Part shown: positions 41,587 through 51,286 of the stretch, piece by piece
Numbering within the stretch: the first letter of the stretch is position 1
Layout: each line of letters begins with the position of its first letter
DNA from: Nocardia brasiliensis NBRC 14402
GTDB lineage: Bacteria; Actinomycetota; Actinomycetes; Mycobacteriales; Mycobacteriaceae
NCBI RefSeq assembly: GCF_000308475.2
Contig: NZ_BAFT02000027.1
Span: forward strand, 62,001-126,000
Direction: 5' to 3'
DNA: 64,000 nt
Made by a program: the position numbers and the translations under genes
Notes under the pieces: generated by a model
Databases searched by the model: none
What the model was told of the DNA's origin: nothing
The model's input: only the letters and a program-made list of their open reading frames with translations

Positions 41587-43191
41587 CTACTTCTCGATGT
41601 TCTCGAAGTCGAACAGACCGTTCCAGGCGAGGTTCGCCTTCACCTTCTCGGAGCGGCCCGCGGCGGCGATGTAGTCCAGCACCGGGATGTCGGCCATCTG
41701 GCTGAGCATCATGGTCTGCGCCTGCGCGACGATCTTGTAGGACTCCTCCTGCGTCGGCGCGGCCAGCGCGGCGTCGAGCAGCTTGTCGAACTCGGGGACC
41801 TTCCAGTCGACGTTGTTCGTCTCGGAGTAGCTGTAGTACTGCGAGGTGAGGAACTGCAGCATGGTCGGGTAGTCGCCCTGCCAGCCGTAGCGGAACGCCT
41901 TGTTGATGGTCTTGGCGTTGACCTCGTCGCGGATGTTCTTGAACGTCGGGTACGGGGTGCCGATGGCGTCGATGCCCAGGGTGTTCTTGATGCTGTTCGC
42001 GACCGCTTCGATCCAGGCCTGGTGGCCGCCGTCGGAGTTGTAGGCGATCTCGTAGCGACCCGACCACGGCGACATGGCGTCTGCCTGGGCCCACAGCTTC
42101 TTGGCCTCGTCCGGGTTGAACTTCAGGAACTCCGAGCCCGGCAGGTCACCGCGGAAGCCCGGCAGCGAGGCGGAGGTGAAGTCCCGCGCCGGCAGGCGGG
42201 TGCCGTGGAAGATGTTCTGGCAGATCTGCTCTCGGTTGATCGCCATGGACAGGGCCTTGCGGCGCAGCACGCCTTCTTCACCGCTGAAGTGCGGGACGTT
42301 GGCCTGGATGCCGATGTGCTGGTTCTGCGCGGTCGGCTTGGTGATCGCGCGGTCGCCCAGGTCCTTCTCGTAGGAGGTGATCGCGCTGTCCGGGATCGTG
42401 TCGAGGGTGTCGAGGTTGCCCGCCTGCAGGTCCGCGTACGCCGTGTCGAACGACTGGTACATCACGAAGCGCAGGCCCTTGTTCTTCGGCGCGCGGCCAC
42501 CCTTGTAGTCCGGGTTCGGCACCAGGTCGATCTGCACGTTGTGCTGCCAGGCGCCTTCGTGCGCGAACTTGTACGGGCCGTTGCCGATCGGGTTCTCACC
42601 GAAGGCCTTCATGTCCTTGAAGGCCGCTTCGGGCAGCGGGTAGAACGGCGCGTAGCCGAGCTCGGTCTCGAAGTCGATCGAGGGCGACTTGAGCTCGACG
42701 GTGAAGGTGCGATCGTCGACGACTTTCAGGCCCTTCATCGTCTGAGCCGTCGGCTTCTCCGCCGACACCTCCTCGAAGCCCAGGATCGGGGTGAACACGT
42801 AGCTCTGCAGCTGGGCGTTGGTACCGAGGGCGCCATAGTTCCACGCGTCGACGAACGACTTCGCCTTCACCGTGGTGCCGTCGGAGAACTTCCAGTCCGG
42901 CTTGATGGTGATCTTGTAGGTCTTGCGGTCGGTCGTCTCGATCTTCTCGGCCATCTCGTCGTGCGCCACGCCGTTGCCGTCGTAGTACTTGAGACCCGCG
43001 AACAGCCGGTCGACGACTCGCCCACCCATGTTCTCGTTGGTGTTGGTCGGTACCAACGGGTTCTGCGGTTCACCACCATTGGTCGTGACGATGCTCGCGT
43101 CGGCGCTGTCGTCCGACGAACAAGCTGCCAGTCCGAGGCTTGTGGCCAGTAGTGCTGCCGCAGTCAGCGCCATTGCTCTGTTGAATCTCAA
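41587..43191 (-). CDS. dppA: Peptide ABC transporter substrate-binding lipoprotein DppA
   Basis: A 534-aa SBP family 5 lipoprotein. The signal LTAAALLATSLGLAACSS has the lipobox LAAC for diacylglyceryl modification. The mature part contains PDWKFSDGTTVKAKSFVDAW (family signature), NPIGNGPYKF and the conserved LRRKALSMAINREQIC. TTG 43191 (7 nt after GGGAG) gives a normal signal peptide; the longer frame to 43263 would bury it. The protein binds peptides outside the membrane and delivers them to DppBC. Confidence 0.92.
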   Translation of the reverse strand: MRFNRAMALTAAALLATSLGLAACSSDDSADASIVTTNGGEPQNPLVPTNTNENMGGRVVDRLFAGLKYYDGNGVAHDEMAEKIETTDRKTYKITIKPDWKFSDGTTVKAKSFVDAWNYGALGTNAQLQSYVFTPILGFEEVSAEKPTAQTMKGLKVVDDRTFTVELKSPSIDFETELGYAPFYPLPEAAFKDMKAFGENPIGNGPYKFAHEGAWQHNVQIDLVPNPDYKGGRAPKNKGLRFVMYQSFDTAYADLQAGNLDTLDTIPDSAITSYEKDLGDRAITKPTAQNQHIGIQANVPHFSGEEGVLRRKALSMAINREQICQNIFHGTRLPARDFTSASLPGFRGDLPGSEFLKFNPDEAKKLWAQADAMSPWSGRYEIAYNSDGGHQAWIEAVANSIKNTLGIDAIGTPYPTFKNIRDEVNAKTINKAFRYGWQGDYPTMLQFLTSQYYSYSETNNVDWKVPEFDKLLDAALAAPTQEESYKIVAQAQTMMLSQMADIPVLDYIAAAGRSEKVKANLAWNGLFDFENIEK

Positions 43192-43590
43192 CGCGTTCTC
43201 CCGTTTTCGAGAAGGGCGGAGCCTGGTGGCACGCGTTGAGGTCAACCAGGCGCATGCCGGCACGATCCGCCTTGGGTGCCTCGGAGATTATCCACCTGGA
43301 AGGGACTCTGTCAGCAGATTGACCAGAGTTCGTTCCACTAATTACCAATTCGGCAACATCGCCGAAACACGAAAAACATCGCGCGAAAACGGCCGATCTG
43401 CCGAAACATTGCCTCCGTATGGGGCCTTCCGGCGTCTCCCTGACACCCCCTCATCGCTGCGGATCGCGCAACGGCGTGACGGCACGGAAACCCGGTGGAC
43501 ACACCGGACGCGGCGTAGGTCACAGTTGTCTACTGTCGAACTGGCTGCGTTTGAATCGTGGGCTCAGGCTACGTGGAAAGAAGAAGCGAG
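43192..43590. other. Divergent promoter region of dppA and acs
   Basis: About 400 nt with no gene. It contains an inverted repeat TTCGGC (43349-43354) / GCCGAA (43361-43366) and two direct copies of GCCGAAACA at 43361-43369 and 43400-43408, 39 nt apart. These are candidate sites for a regulator of the carbon or peptide genes. A clear -35/-10 pair could not be fixed for either gene. Confidence 0.4.
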
Positions 43591-45534
43591 ATGACCGAAA
43601 CAGCCGACCACAGGGACTCGTACCCGCCCGCCGCGGACTTCGCGGCCGCGGCGAACGCCGACGCCGCGCTGTACCAGCGAGGTTCGGCCGATCGCGACGC
43701 GTTCTGGGCCGAGCAGGCCGATCGTTTGCATTGGCACGAGCGGTGGCATCAGGTGCTGGACTGGACCGACGCGCCGGTCGCCAAGTGGTTCGTCGGCGGC
43801 AAGCTGAACGTCGCCTACAACTGCGTCGACCGGCACGTGCTCGACGGACACGGCGACCAGGTCGCCATCCACTGGGAAGGCGAGCCCGGCGACTCCCGCG
43901 ACATCACCTACCGTGAGCTGCTCGCCGAGGTGAGCCGGGCCGCGAACTATCTGACCGAGCTCGGTCTCGAGGCGGGCGACCGGGTCGCGATCTACATGCC
44001 GATGGTGCCCGAGGCGATCGTCTCGATGCTGGCCTGCGCCCGGCTCGGCCTCACCCACTCGGTGGTCTTCGCGGGCTTCTCCCCCACCGCTCTGCGCCAA
44101 CGCGTCGACGACGCCGAAGCCCGGTTGATCATCACCACCGACGGGCAATGGCGGCGTGGGAAGGCCGCGCCGCTGAAGGAAGCTGTGGACGAGGCGCTCG
44201 GCGGGGCGCCCGCCACGGTGGAGCACGTATTGGTGGTGCGGCGCACCGGAATCGAGGTGCCGTGGACCGACGGCCGCGACCTCTGGTGGCACGACACGGT
44301 CACCGATGCCTCGCCGGAGCACGAGGCGCAGGCCTTCGACGCCGAGCACCCCCTGTTCATCCTCTACACCTCCGGCACCACCGGAAAACCCAAGGGCATC
44401 CTGCACACCAGCGGCGGCTACCTCACCCAGACCGCCTACACCCACCACAACGTCTTCGACCACAAAGCCGGACAAGACGTCTACTGGTGCACCGCCGACA
44501 TCGGCTGGGTCACCGGCCACAGCTACATCGTCTACGGACCACTGGCCAACCGCGCCACCCAGGTCGTCTACGAGGGCACCCCGAACTCGCCCGACGAGCA
44601 CCGGCATTTCCGGATCATCGAAAAGTACGGCGTCAGCATCTATTACACGGCGCCGACGCTGGTCCGCACCTTCATGAAATGGGGTCGCGAGATCCCGGCC
44701 GCGCACGATCTGTCCAGCATCCGGCTGCTCGGTTCGGTCGGTGAGCCGATCAACCCGGAGGCCTGGCGCTGGTACCGCGACACCATCGGCGCGGGCCGCA
44801 CGCCGATCGTGGACACCTGGTGGCAGACCGAGACCGGTTCGATCATGATCTCGCCGCTGCCCGGCGTCACCGCCGCCAAGCCCGGCGCGGCCATGGCGCC
44901 GCTGCCCGGCATCTCGGCGCTGGTCGTCGACGAAGAGGGAAAGCCGGTGCAGCGCGGGGAAACCGAGGCCAACGGCTACCTGGTGCTCGACCAGCCGTGG
45001 CCGTCGATGCTGCGCGGCATCTGGGGCGACATGGAGCGGTACCGGGCCACGTACTGGGAGCGCTACGCCGAGCAGGGCTGGTACTTCGCCGGCGACGGCG
45101 CGAAGCTCGACGCCGACGGCGACCTGTGGGTGCTCGGCCGGGTCGACGACGTGATGAACGTGTCGGGCCACCGGATCTCCACCGCCGAGGTGGAATCGGC
45201 GCTGGTCGGGCACTCCGGGGTCGCCGAGGCCGCGGTGGTCGGGGCCAGCGACGAGACCACCGGCCAGGGCATCGTCGCGTTCGTCATCCTGACCGCGGAG
45301 ACCCAGGACACCGGCAGCGCGCTGGTCGACGAGCTGAAGGCGGAGGTGTCGCGCGAGATCAGCCCGATCGCGCGGCCGCGGGAGATCCACGTGGTGCCCG
45401 AGCTGCCGAAGACGCGCAGCGGCAAGATCATGCGCCGGTTGCTGCGCGACGTCGCGGAGGGCCGCGAGCTCGGCGACACCTCGACGCTGGTCGATCCGAA
45501 CGTCTTCGAGGCGATCCGGGCCAGCAAGTCATAA
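43591..45534 (+). CDS. acs: Acetyl-CoA synthetase
   Basis: A 647-aa AMP-forming acetate:CoA ligase. The P-loop is LYTSGTTGKPKG. Further signatures are WCTADIGWVTGHSYIVYGPL, VDTWWQTETGSIM (Trp in the acyl pocket selects acetate), the hinge GRVDDVMNVSGHRIS and the C-terminal PKTRSGKIMRRLLR, whose Lys is the target of Pat acetylation in related bacteria. It activates acetate in the cytoplasm. ATG 43591 follows GAAAGAAG; an upstream in-frame GTG lacks support. The gene is divergent from dppA as in mycobacteria. Confidence 0.96.
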   Translation: MTETADHRDSYPPAADFAAAANADAALYQRGSADRDAFWAEQADRLHWHERWHQVLDWTDAPVAKWFVGGKLNVAYNCVDRHVLDGHGDQVAIHWEGEPGDSRDITYRELLAEVSRAANYLTELGLEAGDRVAIYMPMVPEAIVSMLACARLGLTHSVVFAGFSPTALRQRVDDAEARLIITTDGQWRRGKAAPLKEAVDEALGGAPATVEHVLVVRRTGIEVPWTDGRDLWWHDTVTDASPEHEAQAFDAEHPLFILYTSGTTGKPKGILHTSGGYLTQTAYTHHNVFDHKAGQDVYWCTADIGWVTGHSYIVYGPLANRATQVVYEGTPNSPDEHRHFRIIEKYGVSIYYTAPTLVRTFMKWGREIPAAHDLSSIRLLGSVGEPINPEAWRWYRDTIGAGRTPIVDTWWQTETGSIMISPLPGVTAAKPGAAMAPLPGISALVVDEEGKPVQRGETEANGYLVLDQPWPSMLRGIWGDMERYRATYWERYAEQGWYFAGDGAKLDADGDLWVLGRVDDVMNVSGHRISTAEVESALVGHSGVAEAAVVGASDETTGQGIVAFVILTAETQDTGSALVDELKAEVSREISPIARPREIHVVPELPKTRSGKIMRRLLRDVAEGRELGDTSTLVDPNVFEAIRASKS

Positions 45535-45710
45535 TTCACGGAACCGCGGCACGCATGGTAAGGCCGGTGGCTGTTCTGGTCACCGGCTTCAACCGTTAGG
45601 ATTGCGTAAGGTGTGCCGGGAAGTCTGGTCGGCATGCGGCCGTGCACCCGCAGCCGAGGCGGCGGGAGGGCGTGGTCGCAGCCCCGACCGACCCTGCCGA
45701 AAGGTTCCCC

Positions 45711-46970
45711 GTGATCACGCAAGTGCGCTCGGAACTGTCCCGCTATCTGCGCACCGAAACAGTCGGCGGCGCCATTCTGCTGATCGCCGCCGCGGTCGCG
45801 TTGCTGTGGGTGAACTCGCCGTGGGGCGGGAGTTACGTGACGATGACCGAGACGGTGCTCGCCATCCCGCCGCTGCACCTGGATCTCACCCTGGCCGACT
45901 GGACCAAAGATGGTCTGCTCGCCGTCTTCTTCTTCGTCGCGGGACTGGAACTCAAACGCGAACTCGTGGTCGGCGAGCTGGCCGACCCGAAACGCGCGGC
46001 CCTGCCGATCATCGCCGCGGTCGGCGGCGTGGTCACGCCCGCGCTCCTCGCCGTAGTGGTCGGGTTCGGCGTGCCCGGGATGGACCGAGCCTGGGCCATC
46101 CCGGTCGCCACCGATATCGCGTTCGCGCTGGCGGTGCTCGCCATGACGGGTTCCCGTATCCCGGCGAGCGCGCGGGTCTTCCTGCTGAGCCTGGCGGTGG
46201 TCGACGATCTGATGGCCATCACCGTGATCGCCGTGCTGTTCACCACGACGCTGGCGCTGCTGTGGCTGCTGACCGCCGCGGCCTGCTTCGCGCTGTGGGC
46301 GCTGGCCCAGCACAAGCGGCTCCGTACCCCGTGGCTGTACGTGCCGCTGGCACTGGTCGCCTGGTACGCGCTGCACGAGGCGGGCATCCACCCGACCCTG
46401 GCCGGGGTGATCCTCGGCCTGCTCACCAGGGTGCGCCTCGACCCCGGGGAAGAAGAGGCGCCGGCCACTCGGCTCGAGCATCTGATCCAGCCGATCTCGG
46501 CCGGCGTGTGCGTCCCGTTGTTCGCATTGTTCGCCTCCGGAGTTCCGTTGGACGCCAAGGTGTTCGGCGAGCTGTTCAGCGACAGGCTGGCGCTGGCGGT
46601 AATTCTCGGGTTGCTGCTCGGCAAGACCCTGGGCATCTTCGGGATCAGTTGGCTCGCAATCCGGTTCGGCGTGGCCAAGCGGCCCGCCGGGCTCGGGTAT
46701 CGCGACATGTTCGCCCTGTCGGTGCTCGGCGCGATCGGCTTCACCGTTAGCCTTCTCGTGGCGGAACTCGCACTGGCCGATGTCGGCGACGGCTCGGCCG
46801 CGGAATTGGCGAAGGCCGCTGTGTTGGTCACATCAATGGCGGCGTCGCTCGCCGGTTCGGCGCTACTGTTGCGGCGAGGGCGTGTCCACCAGGCGCGTCG
46901 AGACGCGCGTGCGCTACAACGAGAAGACGAGGACGCAGTGCCGGGACAGGGAGAAGGGTCGACCAAGTGA
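45711..46970 (+). CDS. nhaA: Na+/H+ antiporter NhaA
   Basis: A 419-aa antiporter with about twelve helices. Key residues visible are FFFVAGLELKREL (helix 2), PVATDIAFALAVLA (the TDIAF unwound helix), LSLAVVDDLMAITVIAV with the paired Asp of the ion site, and EAGIHPTLAGVILGL. It exchanges H+ for Na+ to hold pH and salt balance. GTG 45711 has AAAGG 6 nt upstream; the GTG at 45642 would add an Arg/Pro-rich piece. Its stop overlaps the next start (GTGA), linking it to the holin-like gene. Confidence 0.93.
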   Translation: MITQVRSELSRYLRTETVGGAILLIAAAVALLWVNSPWGGSYVTMTETVLAIPPLHLDLTLADWTKDGLLAVFFFVAGLELKRELVVGELADPKRAALPIIAAVGGVVTPALLAVVVGFGVPGMDRAWAIPVATDIAFALAVLAMTGSRIPASARVFLLSLAVVDDLMAITVIAVLFTTTLALLWLLTAAACFALWALAQHKRLRTPWLYVPLALVAWYALHEAGIHPTLAGVILGLLTRVRLDPGEEEAPATRLEHLIQPISAGVCVPLFALFASGVPLDAKVFGELFSDRLALAVILGLLLGKTLGIFGISWLAIRFGVAKRPAGLGYRDMFALSVLGAIGFTVSLLVAELALADVGDGSAAELAKAAVLVTSMAASLAGSALLLRRGRVHQARRDARALQREDEDAVPGQGEGSTK

Positions 46971-47497
46971 GTTACACAAACGGCGGTAACGGGAACGACG
47001 CGCAGCGCGGTCGTACAGTGACCTCCATTCCCTTGTCCGACGCGAACCCCACCGGCAGCGCCAGCTTCGGCAGCCTCGTGCGCGACGCGACCGAGCAGAT
47101 GTCGACGCTGGTCCGGGCCGAGGTCGCGCTCGCCAAAGCGGAGGTCACCGGCGAGATCAAGAAGGGGCTGCAGGGCAGCGTCTACTTCATCCTCGCGCTG
47201 ACCGTCCTGCTGTTCAGCACGTTCTTCTTTTTCTTCTTCCTCGGCGAACTGCTCGACGTGTGGCTGGCCCGCTGGGCGGCCTTCCTGATCGTGTTCGCGC
47301 TGATGATCGTCGCGACCGCACTGCTGGCGCTGCTCGGCTATCTGCGGGTGAAGAAGCTGCGCGCACCGGAGAAGACGATCGACTCGCTCAAGCAGGCCCG
47401 CGCGGTGCTGCCGCACGGTCTCGGCGCGGCGGCGCACGAGGATCGTCCGGCGCTGACCCACGACGGCCGTCCCGCCCTGGACAAACCCGCTTCGTAA
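46967..47497 (+). CDS. Phage-holin-superfamily (DUF1469) membrane protein
   Basis: A 176-aa protein. A polar N-terminus leads into SFGSLVRDATEQMSTLVRAEVALAKAEV, the amphipathic DUF1469 helix. Two membrane helices follow: FILALTVLLFSTFFFFFFLGEL with an unusual run of phenylalanines, and FLIVFALMIVATALLALLGYL. A charged tail closes it. Despite the holin label, chromosomal members are not known to lyse cells and probably act at the membrane or envelope. It overlaps nhaA (GTGA) and precedes ephE, its conserved neighbour. Confidence 0.88.
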   Translation: MSYTNGGNGNDAQRGRTVTSIPLSDANPTGSASFGSLVRDATEQMSTLVRAEVALAKAEVTGEIKKGLQGSVYFILALTVLLFSTFFFFFFLGELLDVWLARWAAFLIVFALMIVATALLALLGYLRVKKLRAPEKTIDSLKQARAVLPHGLGAAAHEDRPALTHDGRPALDKPAS

Positions 47498-47542
47498 CCG
47501 CTCGCTCGCGCGCGGATACCTCGACAACTAGGCTGCATCGGC

Positions 47543-48478
47543 GTGTCGTCGCACTCAATTCCGGATCCGTCCAGCGTCCGTTACGACGGTCCGTGGGCGC
47601 ATCGGGACGTCCACGCCAACGGCATCCGCTTCCACGTGGTCGACGCGGCCCCGGACCGCACCGACGCCCCACTGGTCGTGTTGCTGCACGGGTTCGCCGA
47701 CTTCTGGTGGTCCTGGCGCCATCAGCTCACCGGGCTGGCCGCGCACGGCTACCGGGCGGTGGCCGTCGATCTGCGCGGCTACGGCGACAGCGACAAACCG
47801 CCCCGCGGCTACGACGGCTGGACGCTGGCCGGCGATGTCGCGGGACTCATCCGCGCCCTCGGCTATCCCGACGCGACCCTGGTCGGGCACGCCGACGGCG
47901 GACTGGTCTGCTGGGCCACCGCGGTCCTGCATCCCCGGCTGGTCCGCTCGATCGCGGTGGTGAGTTCACCGCATCCCGCCGCCCTGAAGAGCGCGGTGCT
48001 GCACAACCGCCACCAGCGCGCGACCTGGCTGCCCAACTTCCTGCGCTACCAGCTGCCACGCTACGGCGAACGGCTATTGACCACAGGTGACGGCTTCGAA
48101 GCCGAACGACTGCTGCGGCAGCGGGTCAGCGGATCATGGTCGGGCACCACCGAATTCGTCGACACCGCCCGGCGGATGCGCTCGGCCATCCAGATCCCCG
48201 GCGCCGCGCACTGTGCGCTGGAGTATCAGCGCTGGGCCTTCCGCAGCCAGTGGCGGCCGGACGGCCGCCGGTTCATGGCCACCATGCGCGAACCGATCCG
48301 GATCCCGGTGTTGGCCATGCGCGGCGATCTGGATCCGTATGTGCTCGCCAGCACCTTCCGGCGCGGTCAGCATCTGTCCCCCAATCGGCAACTGACGCCC
48401 ATCCCCGCCGCCGGACACTATGCGCACCAGGAGAATCCGGAGATGGTCACCGCGGAGCTGGCGAAACTGCTGGCATAA
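47543..48478 (+). CDS. ephE: Epoxide-hydrolase-type alpha/beta hydrolase (EphE-like)
   Basis: A 311-aa hydrolase. VVLLHGFADFWWSWRHQL is the epoxide-hydrolase oxyanion region, AVDLRGYGDSDKPPRGYDG the next signature, and VGHADGGLVCWA the elbow with Asp as nucleophile (HADGG). The late RGDLDPYV and AAGHYAHQE supply the acid and His. These features fit an epoxide hydrolase rather than an esterase. GTG 47543 is the start nearest family length. It lies beside marP as in mycobacteria. Confidence 0.85.
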   Translation: MSSHSIPDPSSVRYDGPWAHRDVHANGIRFHVVDAAPDRTDAPLVVLLHGFADFWWSWRHQLTGLAAHGYRAVAVDLRGYGDSDKPPRGYDGWTLAGDVAGLIRALGYPDATLVGHADGGLVCWATAVLHPRLVRSIAVVSSPHPAALKSAVLHNRHQRATWLPNFLRYQLPRYGERLLTTGDGFEAERLLRQRVSGSWSGTTEFVDTARRMRSAIQIPGAAHCALEYQRWAFRSQWRPDGRRFMATMREPIRIPVLAMRGDLDPYVLASTFRRGQHLSPNRQLTPIPAAGHYAHQENPEMVTAELAKLLA

Positions 48479-48730
48479 CTTTCGGCGACGGCCACCGCGG
48501 GCCCGGGGCGGGCAGACGGTGTCCGTGTACGGCTTTGGTCCACATACGTCGGCGTCCGGGACTCACGCGCGTCCGGAATCCACACACGTCCCCGGTCCGC
48601 GCACGTTCAGGGTCTGCGGTGACCACGGATCCGCGCTGCGCCGCGTCACTGCACAACCAAAGCCCACGACTCGCGTCGACCGTTCAGCAAGACTCGAGGG
48701 CGGCCGCTCGGCGACCGCCCTCGAACCACG
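48479..48730. repeat. Intergenic region with degenerate 17-nt repeats
   Basis: Between the convergent ephE and marP genes, positions 48535-48610 hold about four 17-nt units of the type GGAATCCACACACGTCC (others GGGACTCACGCGCGTCC, CCGGTCCGCGCACGTTC). No gene is supported. The repeats could be decayed elements or a structural spacer; a GAGGGCGG...CCGCCCTC dyad lies near 48698-48722. Confidence 0.5.
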
Positions 48731-49924
48731 TCAGCTCAGCACGCAGGCTCCGGTGCCGACCGGGGCGTTCACGCCCGGTGCGGCGTCCAGCTGCGCACGG
48801 ACCTCGGCCAGCGTCAGCACGTAGCCGGTGTCGTCGTCGGTGACGGCCGCACCGAACACGACGCCGAGCACGTGGCCTTCCGTATCGACCAGCGGCCCAC
48901 CGGAATTGCCCGCGCGCACCAACCCGCGCACGGTGTAGACCTGCCGCTCCACCGTGCCGTCGCGGTAGATGTTCGGGCCCGTCAGATCCAGCGTCTCGCG
49001 CACCCGGGCCGCGCTGGCCGTGTAGCGCCCGCCGCCGGGATAACCGAGCACGATCGCGCTGTCACCGGACCGCGCAGGCGCCGGCGCCTGCTGGATCGGC
49101 GGGGCGGTCAGCCCCGGCACCGCGAGCACCGCGACGTCGGTCGACGGATCGAACAGCACCACGGTGGCGTCCAGCGGCCCGGTCGCCGAATCGACCTGGA
49201 TGCTGGTGGTGCCCGCGACCACGTGCGCGTTGGTCATGATCCGCTCCGGGGCGATCACGAAACCCGAACCCTCCAGCGCCCGCTGGCAACTCGGCGCGAC
49301 ACCGCGGATGCGCAGCACGCTCTGCTGCAACGAGCCCGCGACCGGACTGCCGAGCACGCTCGCGTCCGGCGGCTCGACGGCCGCGATCGGCGCCCGGCCG
49401 AACGGGCCGATCACGTCCGGCAGGCCGGAGGTGTTGAGCAGCTTGGAGAACTCGTTGGGCAAGCGGCGCAACCAGTTCGGCGCCACCTGGTTGACGTCGG
49501 TGAGCACCCGGGAGCCGTTGATCGCCGTGGCGATCGACGGCTGCGACGAGGTGGCCAGCGGCAACGCGAGCAGCCACGCGGTGACCAGCACGGCCACCGC
49601 CTGCAACGCCGCGCCCACCACGCTGTCCACACTGCGGGTGAACGGATGCCGCATACCGCTGCGCGCGGCCCGGCCGAGCACCATGCCCGCGACCTCGCCG
49701 ATGATCACCAGCAGCACGATGAGCAGCACACCGGTCAGCACCCGGGTGCGGCCCTCGTCGACATGGACCAGGATGTGCGGCGCGATCAGGATGCCCGCTA
49801 CCGCGCCGAGCACGACGCCGAGGAAAGCCAGGGCGGAGGCCACCGCGCCCTGCCGCCACCCGGACGAGGCGGCCAGCAGCGCGAGCAGCACGACAGCGAT
49901 ATCGAGCCATGCGGATGAGCTCAC
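48731..49924 (-). CDS. marP: Membrane-anchored acid-resistance serine protease (MarP-like)
   Basis: A 397-aa protein. Four N-terminal membrane helices of the CvpA type (about 5-125) precede a periplasmic chymotrypsin-fold protease. The triad is visible: His in MTNAHVVAG, Asp in PSTDVAVLAV, and Ser in RAGNSGGPLV. Two Cys (SCQRALEG and the terminal TGACVLS) match the disulfide of the mycobacterial enzyme. MarP keeps the cell healthy in acid and under oxidative stress. ATG 49924 lies 11 nt after the NUDIX gene stop, so the genes are likely cotranscribed. Confidence 0.93.
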   Translation of the reverse strand: MSSSAWLDIAVVLLALLAASSGWRQGAVASALAFLGVVLGAVAGILIAPHILVHVDEGRTRVLTGVLLIVLLVIIGEVAGMVLGRAARSGMRHPFTRSVDSVVGAALQAVAVLVTAWLLALPLATSSQPSIATAINGSRVLTDVNQVAPNWLRRLPNEFSKLLNTSGLPDVIGPFGRAPIAAVEPPDASVLGSPVAGSLQQSVLRIRGVAPSCQRALEGSGFVIAPERIMTNAHVVAGTTSIQVDSATGPLDATVVLFDPSTDVAVLAVPGLTAPPIQQAPAPARSGDSAIVLGYPGGGRYTASAARVRETLDLTGPNIYRDGTVERQVYTVRGLVRAGNSGGPLVDTEGHVLGVVFGAAVTDDDTGYVLTLAEVRAQLDAAPGVNAPVGTGACVLS

Positions 49925-49934
49925 CGACGCTCCC

Positions 49935-50651
49935 TCATAAGGTCATTCCCACTGCAGCCAGTGCCGTCTCCAGATCACGTACGTCGGTGTGGTCCCATTC
50001 CTGTTCCCAGCCCGCGGTTTTACAGATTCCGGCGAGGATGCCTCCGGTCAGCCCCCAGACCAGCATGCCGTCCACCTGGAAGGCGGGGCTCTGGTAGCCG
50101 AGGCTGCCGCGGACCAGGAAGCGATTGGCCGGATCGAGCAGCTCGGCCAGGCGCACCCGGACCACGCGCTCGGTCTCGCTCGCGTCGACCACCCCGACCG
50201 CGCTGGGCGTGCGCCAGTAGGCCACGACCGGTGTCACGTCGAATCGGGAGGGCGGCACGAACAGCTTCGGCAGGATCGCCAGCGGCTCGACACCGGAGCG
50301 GTCCAGCCCCGTCTCCTCGCAGGCTTCGCGCAGCGCGGTGTCGATCGGCCCGGTGTCACCGGGATCGACCGCGCCGCCGGGAAAGGCGACCTGGCCGCGA
50401 TGCTGGCGCAGGGTGGCGGCGCGCTGGGTGAGCAACACCTCCGCGTCCGCGGGTAGTCCGCCGGGCGCGGCGGGGTCGGCTTCGGGCGACCCGCCGAACA
50501 GCACGAGCACCGCCGCCTGCCGCGGGGTTGTGGTGATCGTCATGGCGCGGCGCAGCGTGCGCGCCAGCGTGAGGGTGTCCGACGAGTCGGTGTCGGGCTC
50601 GGTGGCCCGGCTCAGCCACTTCGGAATGTCCTGGGGCACAGGGATGGTCAT
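49935..50651 (-). CDS. NUDIX hydrolase (CoA-pyrophosphatase type)
   Basis: A 238-aa NUDIX protein. LLTQRAATLRQHRGQVAFPGG is the UPF0035 signature typical of CoA diphosphatases, followed by the NUDIX box AVDPGDTGPIDTALREACEETGL with REACEE as metal ligands. It would hydrolyse CoA or related nucleotides in the cytoplasm. ATG 50651 overlaps the stop of the thioredoxin-like gene as ATGA, placing it third in the nth-tlpA-NUDIX-marP series. Confidence 0.9.
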   Translation of the reverse strand: MTIPVPQDIPKWLSRATEPDTDSSDTLTLARTLRRAMTITTTPRQAAVLVLFGGSPEADPAAPGGLPADAEVLLTQRAATLRQHRGQVAFPGGAVDPGDTGPIDTALREACEETGLDRSGVEPLAILPKLFVPPSRFDVTPVVAYWRTPSAVGVVDASETERVVRVRLAELLDPANRFLVRGSLGYQSPAFQVDGMLVWGLTGGILAGICKTAGWEQEWDHTDVRDLETALAAVGMTL

Positions 50652-51286
50652 GCGGCTACTCCCAGCTCCCGGGCGACGGTGTTCGCGATGTCGTCGACCC
50701 CGGTGAACGCGCGCACCTCCACCCGTGCCACCGAACCGTCCGCCCGCACCAACACCGAAACAGGCAGTACCGCAGGGGCGCCGACGACGGTCCGCACCCG
50801 CGTGTCGGCATCGAGTACACCAGGCAGTTTCACGTCGAGTCCAGTCAGCCGGGCGATCGCCTTGGCCTCGTCGGGGTCGCTGTGCACGGTCAGCACGGTA
50901 ATCGCGTTTCCGGCGCGTCGGGCGAACTGCTGCAAATACGGCAATTCTTGCGCACACGGCCCGCACCAGTAGGCCCAGAGGTTCAACAGCGCCGGCTTAC
51001 CCGCGAGCGCGGCGGCCAGCTCCACCGGCGCACCGTCGGCCAGGCAGTTCAGCGTGAGGCCGGCGAGCGGGCCGGCGCTCTGCACGCCCGCGACGGGGTG
51101 GGGGCACGGCGCGAGATCCGCGGCGGCGCGTTGCTGTTCGGCAACTCCGGCGCTGCGCGGGGATCGCGCGGTATCCGTCGCGGGGTCGGCGTCGCGGTTG
51201 CCGCGCGGCCACAGCGCGACCGTCAGCGCCAGCACCGCGATCAATCCGGCCAGCGCCCATCGCCAGGCAACCGGGACTCCCCTCAC
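50648..51286 (-). CDS. TlpA-like membrane-anchored thioredoxin
   Basis: A 212-aa protein. An N-terminal membrane helix ([16 protein letters not shown]) anchors a periplasmic thioredoxin-fold domain with active site [19 protein letters not shown] (WCGPC) and the cis-Pro region [13 protein letters not shown]. Two extra Cys (APCPHP, LNCLADG) lie before the fold, as in other TlpA proteins. It is expected to reduce or exchange disulfides outside the membrane, perhaps of the nearby MarP protease. The GTG at 51286 overlaps the nth stop (GTGA) and precedes the NUDIX gene (ATGA). Confidence 0.9.
   Translation of the reverse strand: MRGVPVAWRWALAGLIAVLALTVALWPRGNRDADPATDTARSPRSAGVAEQQRAAADLAPCPHPVAGVQSAGPLAGLTLNCLADGAPVELAAALAGKPALLNLWAYWCGPCAQELPYLQQFARRAGNAITVLTVHSDPDEAKAIARLTGLDVKLPGVLDADTRVRTVVGAPAVLPVSVLVRADGSVARVEVRAFTGVDDIANTVARELGVAA

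Noticed and set aside
46967..47497. Prophage remnant because of the holin-family hit
   Set aside because: DUF1469 proteins are common chromosomal genes at this conserved position, and no other phage gene is nearby.
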